Assembly: GCA_963807085.1 (NCBI GenBank) | Contig: CAWEBB010000021.1 | Location: 1-64,000, forward strand | Direction: 5' to 3' | From: JACKII01 sp963807085 | GTDB taxonomy: Bacteria > Pseudomonadota > Alphaproteobacteria > Bin95 | DNA length: 64,000 bases | Part shown: piece by piece, positions 61,675 through 64,000 of the stretch | Layout: each line of letters begins with the position of its first letter | Numbering within the stretch: position 1 is the first letter of the stretch | Program-made: the position numbers and the translations under genes | The notes under the pieces: generated by a model | Database searches by the model: none | What the model was told of the DNA's origin: nothing | Seen by the model: only the letters and a program-made list of their open reading frames with translations

Positions 61675-63695
61675 GCTGAGTTCTCCCGCGTCACGATGAG
61701 GTTGTCCTGGCCGTCGAGCGTGGCGCTCCAACCGCCGGGTATGTAGGTCGTGGAGGTCGGACCGCCGAGGATCATCGGCCCGACCAGTGCTTTGCCTTGC
61801 TGGACAGAGGCGACGTCCTGCAGCGAACCCTCGCGCCAGGCGCCGTCGTCGAACAGGCTGGCCTCGATCGAAGGCTGGGCCGTGTCGCGGGCGATGGTGA
61901 GGGCCGGAATCTCGCCCGCGGGCAGGGTCGCCGCTACGCGAAGGGCGACCACCTCGACCGCGCGCTGCCGGTCGGCAGGCTGAAAATAGACCTGCCGGTG
62001 TACCTCGTCGAATCCGTCTTTCAGCGCTTCTTCGCTCAAGGATGAAGCCGCATCGCCCGGCAGCGGCACGGCAAGCTCGAACGCTTGGCCGACGAAGCGC
62101 ATGTCGGCACTGAACGCGAACGACGGCGCGCCCTCCAGTCCCAGCGCGGCGAACTCGTCCGCCAGCCCCCTGGCGAGCCCCGCCAGCACGCCCGGCACCT
62201 CTGCCGCGGCTTCTGCCGTGCCCAGCTTGCGGGTGAGCGAGTCGTGCTTGGTGAAGTCGCTCGCCAGCAGGCCATAGGCCGACAGCACGCCCGGATTGGG
62301 CGGGACCACCAGCGTGCCGATCCCCAGTTCCTCCGCAATTTTGGCCGCGTGCAGCGGGCCGCCACCGCCGAACGGCACCAGCGCATAGTCGCGCGGGTCG
62401 CGGCCGCGCTCGGTCGAGACAAGCTGGATCGCCCGCACCACCGCGTTGTTGGCAAGGCGGATGGCGGCGTCGGCGGCCTGTTCGACGTTCATGCCGAAAT
62501 GCTCGGCCACCGGCCCGAACGCACGGCGGGCCGCCTCGGCCTCGATGGCCATCTTGCCGCCGAGGAAGCCCTCGGGCCGCACGGCGCCGACAATGACCTG
62601 GGCGTCGGTGATGGTCGGACGCTTGCCGCCCTTGCCATAGCAGGCGGGGCCGGGATCTGCGCCGGCACTCTCCGGGCCGACGCGCAACATGCCGCCATCG
62701 TCCACCCAGACGATGGAGCCGCCACCGCTCCCCACCGACACGATATCCAGCACCGGCGTCCGGATCGGCAGGCCGTCGATTTCCGTGTCCGGTGTGGTCG
62801 CAGGCTGGCCGTCATCGACCAGGCACACATCGGTCGAGGTACCGCCCATGTCAAAGGTAATCAGGTTCCTGTAGCCGGAGCGCTCCGCCTGCCGCACCGC
62901 GCCAACGACGCCCGCGGCGGGGCCGCTGAACAGCGCGGTGATGGCGTTCCGGCGCATGCCCGCGGCGGGCAACCGGCCGCCGTTGGACTGCATGACGGTG
63001 AAGCGGCCCTTGAAGTTGCCTTCGGCCAGATTGGCCTCAATCCGCGAGAGGTAGCGGTCAATCACCGGCTGCACGAACGCCGCGAGCGTGGTGGTAGAGG
63101 CGCGCTCGAACTCCCGGAATTCACGAATCACATCAGCCGAACCGGTGATGAACACGCCCGAAAGAGAGCCACGGATCAGCTCGATCACGCGCCGCTCGTG
63201 CGTGTCGTTGGCGTAGGCGTTGAGCAGGCACACCGCGATGGCGTCGTAGCGGCCCTGCTGCAGGGCCGGGATCAGGCCCGCGCTGATCGCCGCCTCGTCT
63301 AGCGCAGTTTCGACAGAGCCGTCGGACAGCATGCGTTCCGTCACTTCAAAGCAATCGGCGCGGCGCACTACCGGCTCCGGCTTCTTATAGTGCAGGTCGT
63401 AAATATTGCGGCGGGTGTGCCGAGCCAAGAACAGGATATCGCGGAAGCCCGCCGTGGTGACAAAGGCGACGCGCGCGCCCTTGCGCTCCAGCACCGCGTT
63501 GGTGGCGACGGTCGAGCCATGGCCCAGGTCGGCCATATCCGATGGTTTCAGGCCGGCCGCGTCGATGGCATTGAACGCGCCCACATCCGGGCTCGCGGGC
63601 GTGGAGGGCACCTTCGCCACCCGCACCCCGTCACTTTCGAACGCGACCAGATCGGTAAACGTTCCGCCAATCTCCACACCAACCCGCAAGGCCAC
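61671..63695 (-). CDS. hyuA: Hydantoinase/oxoprolinase family, A subunit
   Basis: A 674-aa ATP-binding subunit of the actin-like ASKHA fold. VGVEIGGTFTDLVAFESDGV (phosphate 1), DLGHGSTVATNAVLERKGAR, FTVMQSNGGRLP, ITFDMGGTSTDVCLVDDGQP (phosphate 2), VGSGGGSIVWVD and VPFGGGGPLHAAKIAEELG. The start is a GTG at 63695 with GGAGAG upstream. Forms an operon with hyuB. The exact substrate cannot be read; the neighbouring N-carbamoylase makes a hydantoin route plausible. Confidence 0.92.
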   Translation of the reverse strand: MALRVGVEIGGTFTDLVAFESDGVRVAKVPSTPASPDVGAFNAIDAAGLKPSDMADLGHGSTVATNAVLERKGARVAFVTTAGFRDILFLARHTRRNIYDLHYKKPEPVVRRADCFEVTERMLSDGSVETALDEAAISAGLIPALQQGRYDAIAVCLLNAYANDTHERRVIELIRGSLSGVFITGSADVIREFREFERASTTTLAAFVQPVIDRYLSRIEANLAEGNFKGRFTVMQSNGGRLPAAGMRRNAITALFSGPAAGVVGAVRQAERSGYRNLITFDMGGTSTDVCLVDDGQPATTPDTEIDGLPIRTPVLDIVSVGSGGGSIVWVDDGGMLRVGPESAGADPGPACYGKGGKRPTITDAQVIVGAVRPEGFLGGKMAIEAEAARRAFGPVAEHFGMNVEQAADAAIRLANNAVVRAIQLVSTERGRDPRDYALVPFGGGGPLHAAKIAEELGIGTLVVPPNPGVLSAYGLLASDFTKHDSLTRKLGTAEAAAEVPGVLAGLARGLADEFAALGLEGAPSFAFSADMRFVGQAFELAVPLPGDAASSLSEEALKDGFDEVHRQVYFQPADRQRAVEVVALRVAATLPAGEIPALTIARDTAQPSIEASLFDDGAWREGSLQDVASVQQGKALVGPMILGGPTSTTYIPGGWSATLDGQDNLIVTRENSA

Positions 63696-63806
63696 GCCAG
63701 GACTCTCCTTTGCTGCAATGGCGCCAGATTAGGCGCGTGAGGCCGGCCGGCCAACCGGCAAACGGCCTTGTCCGCCCGACAAGCCGAAGCGTGCAGGCAA
63801 GCGGGA

Positions 63807-64000
63807 CTATTGCCGCATCACGCGCGCGTTGCCGATGCGGCGGGTCGCGCCGATCTGGTCCAGATATTCCAGCACCTCAATAGCGACGTTGCGGCCGATG
63901 CCGGTCGCTTCCTTGTATTGCTGAGCCGTGAACTGACCTTCCGGGTCGTGTTCGGCCAGTTTCCGCGCTGTCTCGATCAGGGAATCCACGACGCGGGGCG
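63807..64000 (-). CDS. selB: SelB C-terminal end (selenocysteine elongation factor), partial
   Basis: About 64 residues visible, open to the right edge: ETARKLAEHDPEGQFTAQQY, KEATGIGRNVAIEVLEYLDQ, IGATRRIGNARVMRQ. This is the last winged-helix domain of SelB, which binds the SECIS hairpin. The stop is at 63807. The translation-factor domains lie outside the window, so the call is from this domain alone. If right, the organism inserts selenocysteine. Confidence 0.72.
   Translation of the reverse strand, partial: PRVVDSLIETARKLAEHDPEGQFTAQQYKEATGIGRNVAIEVLEYLDQIGATRRIGNARVMRQ

Noticed and set aside
1..64000. CRISPR arrays, rRNA and tRNA genes
   Set aside because: No regularly spaced repeats with unique spacers and no recognisable tRNA or rRNA sequence was seen by eye; a covariance-model scan was not possible.

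Overview
The window looks like chromosome of a GC-rich alphaproteobacterium, probably Rhodospirillales-like. This rests on gene content and on imperfect palindromic intergenic repeats of a style common in that group; no rRNA or tRNA gene was seen to confirm it.

It has two parts. Positions 1 to about 22.7 kb are a decayed mobile island. It holds four IS5-family copies of one element (two in tandem, one internally deleted, one inside a conjugation-type gene), plus fragments of a second IS5-type element, IS630, IS256, IS21 and three IS1380 pieces, several nested or abutting. Between them lie an HTH/S24-like repressor, a broken phage-type integrase, a mannose-1-phosphate guanylyltransferase remnant, a HigBA-like toxin-antitoxin pair, an intact SWIM/SNF2 helicase, the C-terminal end of a cytosine-5 DNA methyltransferase, and a conjugation-like block. 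That block is a membrane protein, a coupling-type ATPase broken by both an in-frame TGA and an IS5 insertion with a clean 4-bp duplication, and a replication-relaxation protein cut by IS21.

From 22.7 kb to the right edge the sequence is compact ordinary chromosome. RNA modification: a TrmA/RlmD-type methyltransferase and TlyA. Acyl-CoA metabolism: CitE-like lyase, two enoyl-CoA hydratases and a CoA-transferase pair. Housekeeping: PurA, XthA, Pcm, and the SelB C-terminus at the right edge. Envelope and unknown proteins: AsmA-like, DUF599, DUF1328, DUF4864. A two-subunit tartrate dehydratase/class I fumarase has a +1 frameshift in its alpha subunit. There is also a large six-haem c-type cytochrome. 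At 57.9-63.7 kb a D-amino-acid/hydantoin-type set includes a DSD1-like PLP enzyme, an N-carbamoyl-D-amino-acid-hydrolase-like nitrilase and HyuA/HyuB.

The least explained locus is 29.1-33.8 kb. A YcaO-domain protein and a SARP/BTAD-TPR regulator are likely co-transcribed. They converge on an unrecognised four-helix membrane protein and have unassigned very small ORFs upstream of ycaO. I saw no CRISPR array and no complete novel system; the YcaO-SARP locus is the best candidate for follow-up.
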